This document shows, piece by piece, positions 1 through 11,821 of a stretch of DNA of 64,000 nt. The stretch is from positions 50,352 to 114,351 of the forward strand of contig JAKCPI010004461.1 in NCBI GenBank assembly GCA_023213315.1, given 5' to 3'. The notes beneath the pieces were generated by a model. That model saw only the letters and a list, made by a program, of their open reading frames with translations. It did not search any database and was not told the DNA's origin. A program made the translations under genes and the position numbers. This stretch comes from Euborellia annulipes (taxonomy: Eukaryota; Arthropoda; Insecta; Dermaptera; Anisolabididae). Within the stretch, counting starts at the first letter, position 1, and each line of letters starts with the position of its first letter.

Positions 1-182
1 CCTAAATGAAAATACAATGAATCAAGTTTAAAATTTGAGTATTCGCCCTGCCCGGCCTCTGGGTTTTGAAGGCCATGAGAAAATTACGGGCAAGAAGCAA
101 GCCTAAATTTCCCTTTAATAAACTGATTCGAGCCAACGGGCAAGCAAATGAAATCAGGCGGACAGGGACCTATTAAAAAAAA
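1..182. other. Unassigned flank
   Basis: AT-rich sequence with a short GC-richer patch near 50-150. I see no exon, RNA gene or repeat boundary that can be supported. Confidence 0.5.
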
Positions 183-733
183 TCAAGAATTTTAAATTAA
201 AAATTTCGGGGGTGGGGCAATTGCCCAATAAATCTTTAAACTTTTAAATCCCTTGATAGATATTCATTGAAGAATTTTTAAATCCAAAAAAGCATGTTAA
301 TATTTGAAGAAATAGAAGAATTAAAAATTTCGGGGGGGGGGGGGGGGGGAATTACACAAAAAATCTTTCAACTTTTAAACCCATTGATAGATATTCATTG
401 AAGAATTTTAAATCCAAAAAGCATGTTTATATTTGAAGAAATAGAAGAATTAAAAATTTCGGGAGGGGGGGGGGCAATTACACAAAAAATATTAAAACTT
501 TTAAATCCCTTGATAGATATTCATTGAAGAATTTTAAATCCAAAAAAGCATGTTTTTTTTATTTGAAGAAATAGAAGAATTAAAAATTTCGGGGGGGGGG
601 GGGGAATTACACAAAAAATATTAAAACTTTTAAACCCCTTGATAGATATTCATTCAAGAATTTTCAATCCAAAAAAGCATGTTTTTTTTATTTGAAGAAA
701 TAGAAGAATTAAAAATTTCGGGGGGGGGGGGGG
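183..733. repeat. Tandem repeat, about 120-130 bp unit with poly-G tracts
   Basis: About four and a half head-to-tail copies of a unit. Each holds GATAGATATTCATTGAAG, then GAAATAGAAGAATTAAAAA, TTTC and a run of 5-18 G, then ATTACACAAAAAAT. Copies start near 183 (partial), 271, 393, 526 and 656 (partial). The G-run length is the main difference between copies, so it is either hypervariable or a sequencing problem. Confidence 0.85.
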
Positions 734-947
734 CTGCCGAATTTAAAAAACTCTGAAACAACGAATTTAGATTCTTATCAAGGGAAGGCTTTAGGGAAGA
801 AACCAAATTCCTTGACCAAATTGATTCTCTCCTGGTTAAAAAAAATTTGAATTTGCCTCTCCGGCTCCGCCCTCTCTGTATTTCGCCAATCAGCGCTATC
901 CCTGAGGCCTGATTGGTTGTTTCACACATCGGACACGGTTTAAGGCA

Positions 948-1098
948 ATTATATATAAGTATGATAACGGATATCGTAAAAAGTCTTATATGGCCTCAGT
1001 TGCCGAAAAGACTGTATGAATGTGTGTGTGAGTGTGAGTGTGAATGAGAAAAAAGTGTGAATGTTTTTTGTTAAAAAAAAAAAAAAAAAAAAAAAACA
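948..1098 (+). repeat. tRNA-derived SINE, 3' part only
   Basis: Matches the 3' half of the SINE that is complete at 56679-56964 and 58852-59121: ATAACGGATATCGTAAA, TGGCCT-AGTTGCCGAAAAGACT, a GTGTGTGTGAGTGTGAGTG stretch, GAAAAAAGTGTGAATG and a poly(A) tail. The tRNA-like head is missing. A (TTA)n microsatellite follows at about 1120-1140. Confidence 0.75.
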
Positions 1099-1135
1099 AT
1101 TATTAGAAGGCATTATTGAATTATTATTATTATTA

Positions 1136-1427
1136 TTAGACATTATTGAAATAAATTAATAAAAACCTTTTAAAAGAAAAATCCTTTTGCTTATGAACCA
1201 TTTTGACATGTTTGATTAAATTCCCTTGAAAATTGCATCTATAATCACAGAATGGACACACGAATGGTTTTTCTAATGTATGTATCATAAGATGTCTCTC
1301 CATATGATATTTTGATTGAAATTGTTTATTACAAGTGGAACAAGTGAATTTTCTGGGTTCGTGAACTCTTTTTTTATGAACTGTCAGATTGGATAAAGAA
1401 GCAAATGTACTCGAGCATTTGTTACAT
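1136..1427 (-). CDS. C2H2 zinc-finger protein, probable terminal exon (three fingers)
   Basis: The exon starts after a good acceptor (TTCTATTTCAG, AG at 1429-1428) and ends at a TAA at 1136-1138. It encodes three classical C2H2 fingers in tandem: CNKC..HKKRVH, CSTC..HLMIH with a TLEKPF-type linker, and CPFC..HVKMVH. Such fingers bind DNA, so a nuclear transcription factor is the likely role. The first complete codon is the Cys of finger 1, which means an upstream exon must supply the start. The best candidates are the minus-strand exons at 5208-8217, which end inside a finger (YKCSCCNM). However, that exon ends in phase 1 and this one begins with the last base of a codon, so at least one linking exon is missing from my model. 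It could instead belong to another gene outside the window. Confidence 0.75.
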
Positions 1428-1439
1428 CTGAAATAGAAA

Positions 1440-2262
1440 TACATATATTAATACAAAAGCATTAATTTTGTTTTTATGACCATATATTTTATTAGAAGAT
1501 AGGCCTATGAATTATCATTTATTAGGCATTAAATTCATAATAGAAATAACCCATATCACGATGCAGTGATAGTAGTCAATAAAATTCAGAGTATTTTGTA
1601 TAATAATTTCTTGTTGAAAATACTAAACTATATATATATAATTTAGAAATCGTGTGCAAAATATATTTCCTTGAAGTAATATCATTGTTTTCATGGGTTT
1701 GACACGTGATGACGACTGCCTGAAGTTTTTCTATATATGTGATTTTTTAGGTCTTGAAAATGTTTTTGTAAAACGAAACCAAGACATGCGCAATTCGGCC
1801 GTAATTAAGTTTTCCAAATAAAAAAGAAAGTAACACTATCTAGCGATTTTTCTTTTCTGTAAAGCCATTCATTTGTTTACTATTTAGACAAGTAATCTCA
1901 GCAAATGCAAATTATTCTTCTTGTCAAGTTTCGTATCAACAATATATATATATATAATTTATATTTGCACTTTGCAGTCAAAAAGGGGTTAGAGCCGAAA
2001 TATCAAGTAATGAAAAGTACCAACCAATTTCTAATCAAATTTTTTGAAGTGCTAAATTCAAAATAAGGTGAAAATAAAAATATAAATGAAAGTTCACTTT
2101 TAGCTTGGCAGTAAAAAAGTATCAAGAAAAACAATCATATAAAAATAAGCAAAATAAGATTAAAAAATGTTGGTATACTAATTGAATTTGATTCTAGATT
2201 TTAAAAATCTTTAATTTAATAAAAAATTATTTAATTTTAATATTTTAAAATATTTTTATTTA
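1440..2262. other. Probable intron of the zinc-finger gene
   Basis: AT-rich, with no ORF or exon I could support. I looked here for the missing zinc-finger exon, which should carry the two histidines of the split finger, and did not find it. Confidence 0.4.
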
Positions 2263-4733
<2,471 letters not shown>

Positions 4734-5207
4734 ATTCTTGACAAATGTGCTTTTTATTTAAACTTGTCATCTTAAATTAATTAAATATTAAAAATTCAAT
4801 GTGAAATGATAAACAAACACTACCACAATGAATATAACTAATTAATTTAAAAAAATTAATTTTTTATCATTATTTAAATATGCTTAATAAAAATTTAAAA
4901 TTAAAAATATATTCAATTTCATTAAAAAATATATTTTAAATTAAGAATAATACAATAATAGCAAAATATTAATTGAATGAATATAAAGATTCAAATATTC
5001 ATATATCAAAGAGTAATTATTTTCTATTATTAAGAATTTAAATAATTTATGAAATCGCGAAGGACGTTTCATAAATTGTAATAAATTTATTAAATATTCA
5101 AAAAATAAATCTTAAAATTATAAATAATTTGGCTAATCTTTACTACTTTCTACTTTACGGCCCGGAGGTGGAAGAGGGGCACGTTGAGAGGTATGGGAAA
5201 TATTTAC

Positions 5208-8200
5208 CTAGATTAGATTGCAAGAGAAATCTCATGTTACAACAAGAACATTTATATCCATTTTCTTCTTTTTTAAAAGTAATACATTTCTTGATGGATG
5301 TATTTGACTTCACAGTGGAAAACTCAAGATCTGCTTTTTCAACTTTTATTGAGATATTTTAAAAAAATACAAGCCTATATAATATATATTTAAAAAAATA
5401 ATAACATGCATTAGAAATTTACCTGTTGATTCTAATGTATTTTTCCTATTGCTCTAAAATATTTTTGTAATGATTAAATAGAAAAATGCTAAAAAAAATT
5501 ATATATTAAAAATGCCATAAAATACCGAATTTTCTATTTTAGTTTTATTTTTGAGAAAATTAATTTGTTTTGATTTTCTTCCATATCTTGTAATAACATT
5601 TTTAACTAAAATAAAAGTAAAGGTAGATTATACAATTTGGACCGCTAATTATTTTAAAATAATTTAATATTTTTTTACTGGAATTTTCAGGAATATCATC
5701 ATGATTGACCTCATTGAGTGGATCTTCAACTTTTTCTTTCATTTTATTAATTCTTCGAGAATTTTCTGAAAAAAAGAAAACTAAAATTAATTTTTAAATA
5801 AATTACACGCGTTGGATTAGTAATTTCAAATCTCCTTTCCGTATTAGAGTAGCAGAGCGAGGGAATTGACTAATTCTGAGCATTATTTACCTAATCGTAA
5901 GATCTTAAAAATATTTTTATAATGGATTCTGGAAGGCTGGAAAAAGGATAATTTGATATCTATGATCAACGAAAAATCTAAATTTTGGGCAAAATGGGCA
6001 AAATAGGAAGTGTTTCAATCATATTCTTTGAGGGTACTACAGTGAGCTGGTTTTCCAAAAAACAGAAGCAGAAAACACCGCAACAGCTCAATAATTAATT
6101 AATATTAAAAGAATAATAAAAGAATTTAGAAACATAAACAATACTAAATTAAACATGGATAATCAGTGCAATTGTAATGGCAAATAGCTATGAAAACTCA
6201 AATAGAGGAAAACACATTCCCATAAAAGAACACTTTATTAAAGACTTGGTAGCAAAAAAAATTGTAAATCTCTCTTATGTAAACTCCTAGGGAAAATATC
6301 GCCGATTTTCTATTTAAACAAACATGCAGAATATGCCCGAAACACAAGAGAGGCTTTATCCCAACATGCTTACAGTGGTTAATACCTTTTCCCATGAATT
6401 CCATAGATTAGAATAAGCTACCTGCCTCTGTTTTTCCACAAAAACTACAATCTCTAAACCTTCAAATACTAAAACTTCAACAAGTATCTTACTGTAGTGG
6501 GAAGTATCTGAGTGTCTAACAATTGTTATGTTTAGTTATGTTATTCTGTAATTGGTTGTGTGTCAAAAATGGCAGAACAAAGAGAAAAAGCGTTATATTT
6601 AAATTCAAGAAGTATATCCCATCCCGAGAAATTTAGTTTCAAAGCCGAAGAGTGGAGTCATTGGTTGAAAAGGTTTGAAAGATTCAAGACAGCTTCATAC
6701 CTAAAGAACCAGATAAATGTACTCATATACACGATGGGGGAGGAGGCGGAAAATATATTCGAGACGTATTCGTTTGAACAAGGTAAAGAGAAAACTTTAG
6801 ACATGAGAGCGAAGAGATTTGAAGATTACTTCATAGAAAGAATGCAATTTTAGAAAGAGTAACATTCAACTCATGAGTTCAACAAGAAGGTGAGTTCAGG
6901 ATCTGATTTCATTCAGGGAGATGTAGTGGGAAGAATCTGAGGATCTAAATGAACCTATTGTTATATGTTTTGTTATGTTATTCTGTAATTGGTTGTGTAA
7001 ATAATTTGTTTTGATTTTGTTAAAACGACCTGTTCCTTATACACTTACTATTCTCCCCCCTTCTCTTATTTACTTTTCCTCTTTTCTTCCTAGTTGCATG
7101 TCACAATGTAAATCATCTTTGGACTTTATGCATCCATTCATCAAAAAAGAAATACTGTTTACATGTATATATACAGGGTGTTTCAGGAGGAAAGGTAGGC
7201 TAAATATTTTAGGGGGTGGTAGTATAGACGAAAATGCATTAAAAAATTCCATATAACATGTGTCCAATTTTTAATAAGTCCAGAGATACAGCTGTTGGTA
7301 TTACACCGTTTCCTATTGAGAATTTAACGATTGTCAACAGTTGTGTTTTGTTGTTGACATTGAATATTTTCAACTGACATTGTGATTTGTTGGCCAAGTG
7401 TACTGATCTGTATCGTTTAAACATGCCGCATGTATTTACAAATGCTGAGTATACCGATATGGTAAGTACGTGCGACATTTTTAAACGATACAGTACAGTA
7501 CATTTGGTCAACAAATCACAATGTCAGTTGCAGTTGAAAATATTCAATGTCAACAACAAAACAGAACTATTGACAATCGTTAAATTCTCATAGCAATCGG
7601 TGTAATACCAACAGCTGTATCTCTGGACTCATTAAAAATTGGACACATGTTATATAGAATTTTTTAATGCATTTCGTCTATACTACCACCCGCTAATATA
7701 TTTACCTTTCCTCCTAAAACACCCTGTATATATATATATATTTAGGAAGAAGTTTAAGTTGTTTATAAGAAAACGGGGCTTTTAAGAAAAGTGTAAATGT
7801 TTTAATTTTATTCTTTACTCTAAAATTGTCAGTGAAGAAGAGCATCGAACTTCCAACTGCCAAAAAAGGAATAAAAATTTGTCCTTTATTATAGAAAAGC
7901 TATAAGAGAATTGCTATCTTCCTATACTATTAAAAATTGTGCTTTCAGCTCACTAACGAATTTAAATTTTGATAATATATAATAAAATAAATACAGTATA
8001 TTTACTTGATTCTGGAGATGTCAAATTTAATTTAATTAAATCTAAATAAGGAATTCTTGATTGTTCTGGCAGATTATGTATTTTTTCAAATAAGCCTTTT
8101 ATCTGAAAATTAAAAAAAAAAATATGAAAAAAATTTTAAATATAATTATTTTCATTCAAGTCAAACCTGTTTAACTAAATCAAAATTTAATTTTATCATT

Positions 8201-8217
8201 GTTTGCTTTCTAAACAT
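5208..8217 (-). CDS. C2H2 zinc-finger gene, 5' exons (partial model)
   Basis: Exons join in phase. Exon 1 is 8167-8217, with start ATG at 8217 or in-frame ATG at 8199, reading ..MIKLNFDLVKQ. Exon 2 is 8006-8102 (IKGLFEKIHNLPEQS..). Exon 3 runs from 5765 to 5710 (donor GAG|GTCAAT) or 5679 (donor CCA|GTAAAA) and reads KNSRRINKMKEKVEDPLNE. A 31-nt micro-exon at 5423-5453 (SNRKNTLEST) fits only the 5710 donor. Exon 4 starts at 5330 (or 5342) and ends at 5208; it reads LEFSTVKSNTSIKK.. then GYKCSCCNMRFLLQSNL, the first half of a C2H2 finger cut by the donor CTAG|GTAAAT. The start region is helical and charged, and I do not recognise it. The rest of the finger must lie in an exon I could not find. 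The exon at 1136-1427, with three more fingers, is the likely end. The gene would then hold the U2AF retrocopies in an intron. Confidence 0.55.
6024..6296 (+). pseudogene. Ty1/copia RNase H remnant
   Basis: Two short blocks in different frames match the copia RNase H region in the right order. Block one, near 6024-6096, reads VSWFSKKQKQ. Block two, near 6177-6290, reads NSNRGKHIPIKEHFIKDLV (family form: H.R.KHI.I..HFI.D). Frameshifts and stops break the rest. It lies in an intron of the zinc-finger gene, antisense to it. Confidence 0.6.
6493..6998 (+). mobile_element. LTR-retrotransposon remnant: gag fragment between partial LTR-like repeats
   Basis: The block TGTAGTGGGAAG..ATCTGAG.. TTATGTTATTCTGTAATTGG occurs at 6493-6563 and again at 6922-6998 in direct orientation. 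Between them, 6560-6853 encodes a gag-like N-terminus: PEKFSFKAEEWSHWLKRFER, then NVLIYTMGEEAENIF, then RFEDYF. The pattern W..W..RFERF..AS, then INVLIYTMGEEAE, is typical of arthropod gypsy-type gag proteins. A stop at 6851 and loss of everything after gag mark it as dead. Confidence 0.7.
7173..7727. mobile_element. Fold-back element with ACAGGGTGTTT termini
   Basis: Arms of about 250 bp pair from ACAGGGTGTTTCAGGAGGAA at 7173 to its complement ending ACACCCTGT at 7727. TA-rich DNA flanks both ends. The loop near 7420-7470 encodes MPHVFTNAEYTDMV, similar to the start of DUF4817-type helix-turn-helix proteins linked to arthropod transposons. That suggests a non-autonomous derivative. Confidence 0.75.
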
Positions 8218-8710
8218 ATATTTTAATTTGTAGATTAAGTTTCTTTTAAATCATATACTAATATTTAATAAGAAATAATTTAAAAATTAAATGTATTCCT
8301 AAAAACTAGAATAGTTTGAAAGATTTAAACGTCAAAAATTTATACAAATATCTCTTTAGTTGGAGCCAGGGAATAAAGCAAGGTCAAACAAACAGCCAAC
8401 GTCATCTACACACTACATTGGCTGTCTCACTGCCAATCACAGATGTCCAATGCTGTGCCAATGGATTTTGCGCGAATTTTTTGCGGAAATTCTAATTCAA
8501 AATTTGACTTTAATACAAATGATCCTTTAATAATAGAAATGTTGAAATAAATAAAAAAAGTTATTTAAAAATTTGTCAAAATTCCCTAAACATAGGGGTT
8601 ACCAAAATTTATATTGCACAAATCCTTTCTCTCGTTATAATGACAGATAAATGAAATTATAAGTTAGCATTAAAAATAAAAGGAAATTGATAATATGATT
8701 TAAAAAAAAA

Positions 8711-8803
8711 GTGCAGGAGGTGGATTTGAACTCGCGAAGTTTGGTTATGTGAGAATGGAAAAAAATATAGATTGCATGAGGACGACTTAGCCACCTGAGC
8801 CAT
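8711..8803 (-). repeat. tRNA-derived segment (Ser/Leu-like), left arm
   Basis: On the minus strand it reads an A-box-like TGGCTAAGTCGTCC and a B box GAGTTCAAATCC about 70 nt apart, with a long variable region. An inverted copy lies at 9928-10022. The poor acceptor stem and its place in a repeat arm argue against a working tRNA. Confidence 0.6.
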
Positions 8804-9927
8804 ACTTTATTTACTTGTTCTACGGAAAAATAAGCCATATGAGAAACATGAAATAAAAGAAGTATTAAAAAAATTTTAATATTCCACATATGATATATCA
8901 TTTTTAATTACTTTTTATGCAGATTAATAATTTATAATCAAAATTCCCATAGCATGCCTAGTTTTCAAATAATTAAATGGGCAAACGTCAGATTGTTTAT
9001 GCCTTAATGTAATTAAACCAAAAACTCTATCTAACATATGATACATGTCATTAATTCTTGAATTCCCCCTGATTCCAGAGAACTAAAGCCCTTTTAATTA
9101 TATGATCTAATTTGAGAGTTATTGGTGATCAAAGTTAAGCTTATTTTCGCCCTTAATGACATCAACACTCAATTTTCTATATTATCGAAAAAGATTATTT
9201 AGCATTGTCTGATTAAAACCAAATTTTTACCAGAGATTTATAATTAAAAAATAAGTTTTTTTCTAAAGTTTCATTGAGATTGGTAAAGAAATAAATAAAA
9301 TATTGACTATTTTGTAAATTGAGTTTTAAAATTGGGATCTCAGATTGAAGCCTAGACCCGGTTCATAGACGGCTCTCTTTACCCATCCGGGATCCCGAAT
9401 TCTAAAACTCAATTTACAAAATAGTCAATATTTTATTTATTTCTTTACCAATCTCTATGAAACTTTAGAAAAAAACTCATTTTTTAATTATAAATCTCTG
9501 GTAAAAATTTGGTTTTAATCAGACAAAGCTAAATAATCTTTTTCGATATATAGAAAATTGAGTGTTGATGTCATTAAGGGCGAAAATAAGCTTAACTTTG
9601 ATCGCCAATAACTCCCAAATTAGATCATATAATTAAAAGGGCTTTAGTTCTCTGGAATCAGGGGGAATTCAAGAATTAATGACATGTATCATATGTTAGA
9701 TAGAGTTTTTGGTTTAATTACATTAAGGCATAAACAATCTGACGTTTGCCCATTGAATTATTTGAAAACTAGGCATTCTATTGAGTTTTTTATTATAAAT
9801 TATTAATCTGCATAAAAAGTAATTAAAAATGATATATCATATGTGGAATATTAAAATTTTTTTAATACTTCTTTTATTTCATGTTTCTTATATGGCTTAT
9901 ATTTCCTTGCATAAAGTAAACAAAGTT

Positions 9928-10022
9928 TGGCTCAAGTGGCTAAGTCGTCCTCAAGCAATCTATATTTTTTTCCATTCTCACGTAACCAAACTTCGCGAGT
10001 TCAAATCCACCTCCTGCACTTT
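9928..10022 (+). repeat. tRNA-derived segment (Ser/Leu-like), right arm
   Basis: Inverted copy of 8711-8803 with the same A box (TGGCTAAGTCGTCC) and B box (GAGTTCAAATCC). Only a few substitutions separate the two. Confidence 0.6.
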
Positions 10023-10331
10023 TTTTTTTATTCTTAACTGTTTTTTTATACCTCATGTGAGGGGGGAGGGGGGCTGGTGTATTAATTTTTAAAATTTTAT
10101 ATTCAAAATAAAATTTAATTCCCAAAATAAAACCTCGTTCAGCTCACAACTAGGTCGGTTCCCTTTGTTTTGCGCCCCCAGCCCAGTTGCACCCGTGACG
10201 GGCGCCTGTTTTGCCACGCCTTCGTTACGGCCCCGTGTCTTTATGGCTGGAAGTATTTCTAAGGCGGAGTCAAAAAAAATTGCAAGACATATGCAGCCAA
10301 AATTATTTCTTTTATTGTGCCGTTCCAGGCT

Positions 10332-10363
10332 GACGTTTCGGCCACTGGTCTAGGCCATTTTCA
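10332..10363 (-). ncRNA. Hammerhead-like motif, core broken
   Basis: Reads CTGAAAA, then stem II GGCC/GGCC, then GAAACGTC. The base corresponding to G8 of the hammerhead core is A, so cleavage is not expected. Partner of 10873-10905. Confidence 0.5.
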
Positions 10364-10872
10364 GAGCCGGAGGAGAGAATAATTGAAAATTAAAAATTTC
10401 AGCGACACACATTCGCATGAACGGATAGCTCATAAGGACAACGTTGTCCTTTTAAAGGAAACAGGTTTGACATGAATGATAACGTTGTCCTTAGGGAGCG
10501 TACAAGTATTACGTAACGCAATTTGGGGGGGGGGGAGGGGTGGTTGAACAACGCCTTACGTAACTGGTATTTTAGCGATTTTCCGATACTTTGCGCAACA
10601 TAATTGTAACTTTTAGATAAAAATCGCTTCTTGAGCGTTACGAAACGTCTAGGGGGGTTCAGAAAAATGTTACGGCGCGTTACATGGGGGAAGGAGGGTC
10701 AAAAATCTTCAAAAATTGCGTTACGTAATACTTTTACGCTCCTTATGAGCTCTCCGTTCATTTAAAGTTAAACAGGTTTGACATGAATGACAGCGTTGTC
10801 CTTATAAGTTCTCCGTTCATGAGAATGTGTGTCGCTGAAATTTTTAATTTTCATTTATTCTCGCCTCCGGGT

Positions 10873-10905
10873 CTGAAGATAGCCTAGACCAGTGGCCGAA
10901 ACGTC
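10873..10905 (+). ncRNA. Hammerhead ribozyme-like motif
   Basis: CTGAAGA, then a short stem II (GCC/GGC), then GAAACGTC. Flanks CCGGGT and GCCTGG can form a 6-bp stem I with two GU-type pairs. The core matches CUGANGA..GAAA..UH with one extra base before stem II. Confidence 0.55.
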
Positions 10906-11148
10906 AGCCTGGAACGGCACAATAAAAGAAATAATTTTGGCTGTCCAAATCCATCTCCTGCACTTTATTTTTTATTATCAATTTCCTTTTATTTTTAATG
11001 CTAACTTATAATTTCATTCATCTGTCATTATAGCAAGAGACAGGATTTGTGGCAAAATGAAAATCTTGTAATTTGAAAATTATAAAGCTATAGGAATTTT
11101 TTATTTGGCTACGCCCATAGAAATGGGCCTTATAATTGACTCTCCTAC

Positions 11149-11299
11149 ATGGGCGTAACTAGAGAATTTGGCTGGGGGGGATGGGACCAGCTAACCTCCG
11201 GTGGACCTGGAAAGCCCCGCATTTTCTCAATTTTTCTTGGGGCAAGGAGCTTTCTGGGGGGGGCCAGCCCCCCCGGCACCCCCTAGTTACGCCCATGCT
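11149..11299. repeat. GC-rich 'GGGCGTAACTAG' element, partial
   Basis: Inverted ends CATGGGCGTAACTAG and CTAGTTACGCCCATG enclose G-rich sequence. It is the same as the core of the palindrome at 44571-44775. Confidence 0.7.
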
Positions 11300-11821
11300 C
11301 TCCTCCCGCCTCATTCATTTCAATTTAGTACTCGAGGTCCAATAAGCTGGCTTCAGACTGTCTTAAATGACGACAAAGGGCCTCCTAGCCAAAGTTTCAG
11401 TATTGATATGCCTTTGTCTTGCTTAACAAATACGATTTTAGTTGCTGTTCTACTTTCGGATCTATTTATTTGAGACCGTCTCTCTCACAAAATGAGGATA
11501 GACAATTCTTAAATAGGTAAGAAAATGATCAAAATTGTACTCTATTAAATTTATTTATTTATTTTTGAATGCATTTTATACAATTATTTGTATTTTGATT
11601 TGGCTCCATTTCATAAACTATCTAGCATTTTCCATAATGACTTTTGGTCTGACATTATTTATGTTTTCGTAATAAACATCTTTAAAAAGAAAAAGTTTAA
11701 AAATTTAATTTAGCACATATTCTCCCAATCAGAATTCTATTTTAAAATATAACAAATGCACAAAGCTTAATTACTTCATTTAAATTAATAATAAAAATGA
11801 TAGATTATGTTTTAAAATAAA

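Larger units (their letters stand above)
10303..10945. mobile_element. Fold-back element with hammerhead-like motifs in both arms
   Basis: Outer arms pair from about 10303-10435 to 10815-10945 (AAATAATTTTGGCTG at the right end). Both arms contain the GACGTTTCGG..CTGAAGA-type motif. The middle has further inverted copies (GCGTTACGTAATACTT and relatives at 10500-10740). It is inserted in the right arm of the larger fold-back. Confidence 0.75.
8618..11054. mobile_element. Large nested fold-back
   Basis: The left arm (about 8618-9345) and right arm (about 9397-10030, continuing at 10950-11054) are inverted copies around a centre near 9370. The right arm is interrupted at about 10030-10950 by another fold-back (10303-10945), and arm sequence resumes with the CTCCTGCACTTT block. 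This dates the inner element as younger. Each arm carries a tRNA-like segment (8711-8803 and 9928-10022). Confidence 0.8.

Noticed and set aside
5129..5362. 77-codon open frame on the plus strand
   Set aside because: It is the antisense of the half zinc-finger exon at 5208-5330, which has better coding character and splice sites.
8711..8803. Working tRNA gene
   Set aside because: A and B boxes are present, but the acceptor stem is not paired and an inverted copy lies in the other arm of a fold-back.
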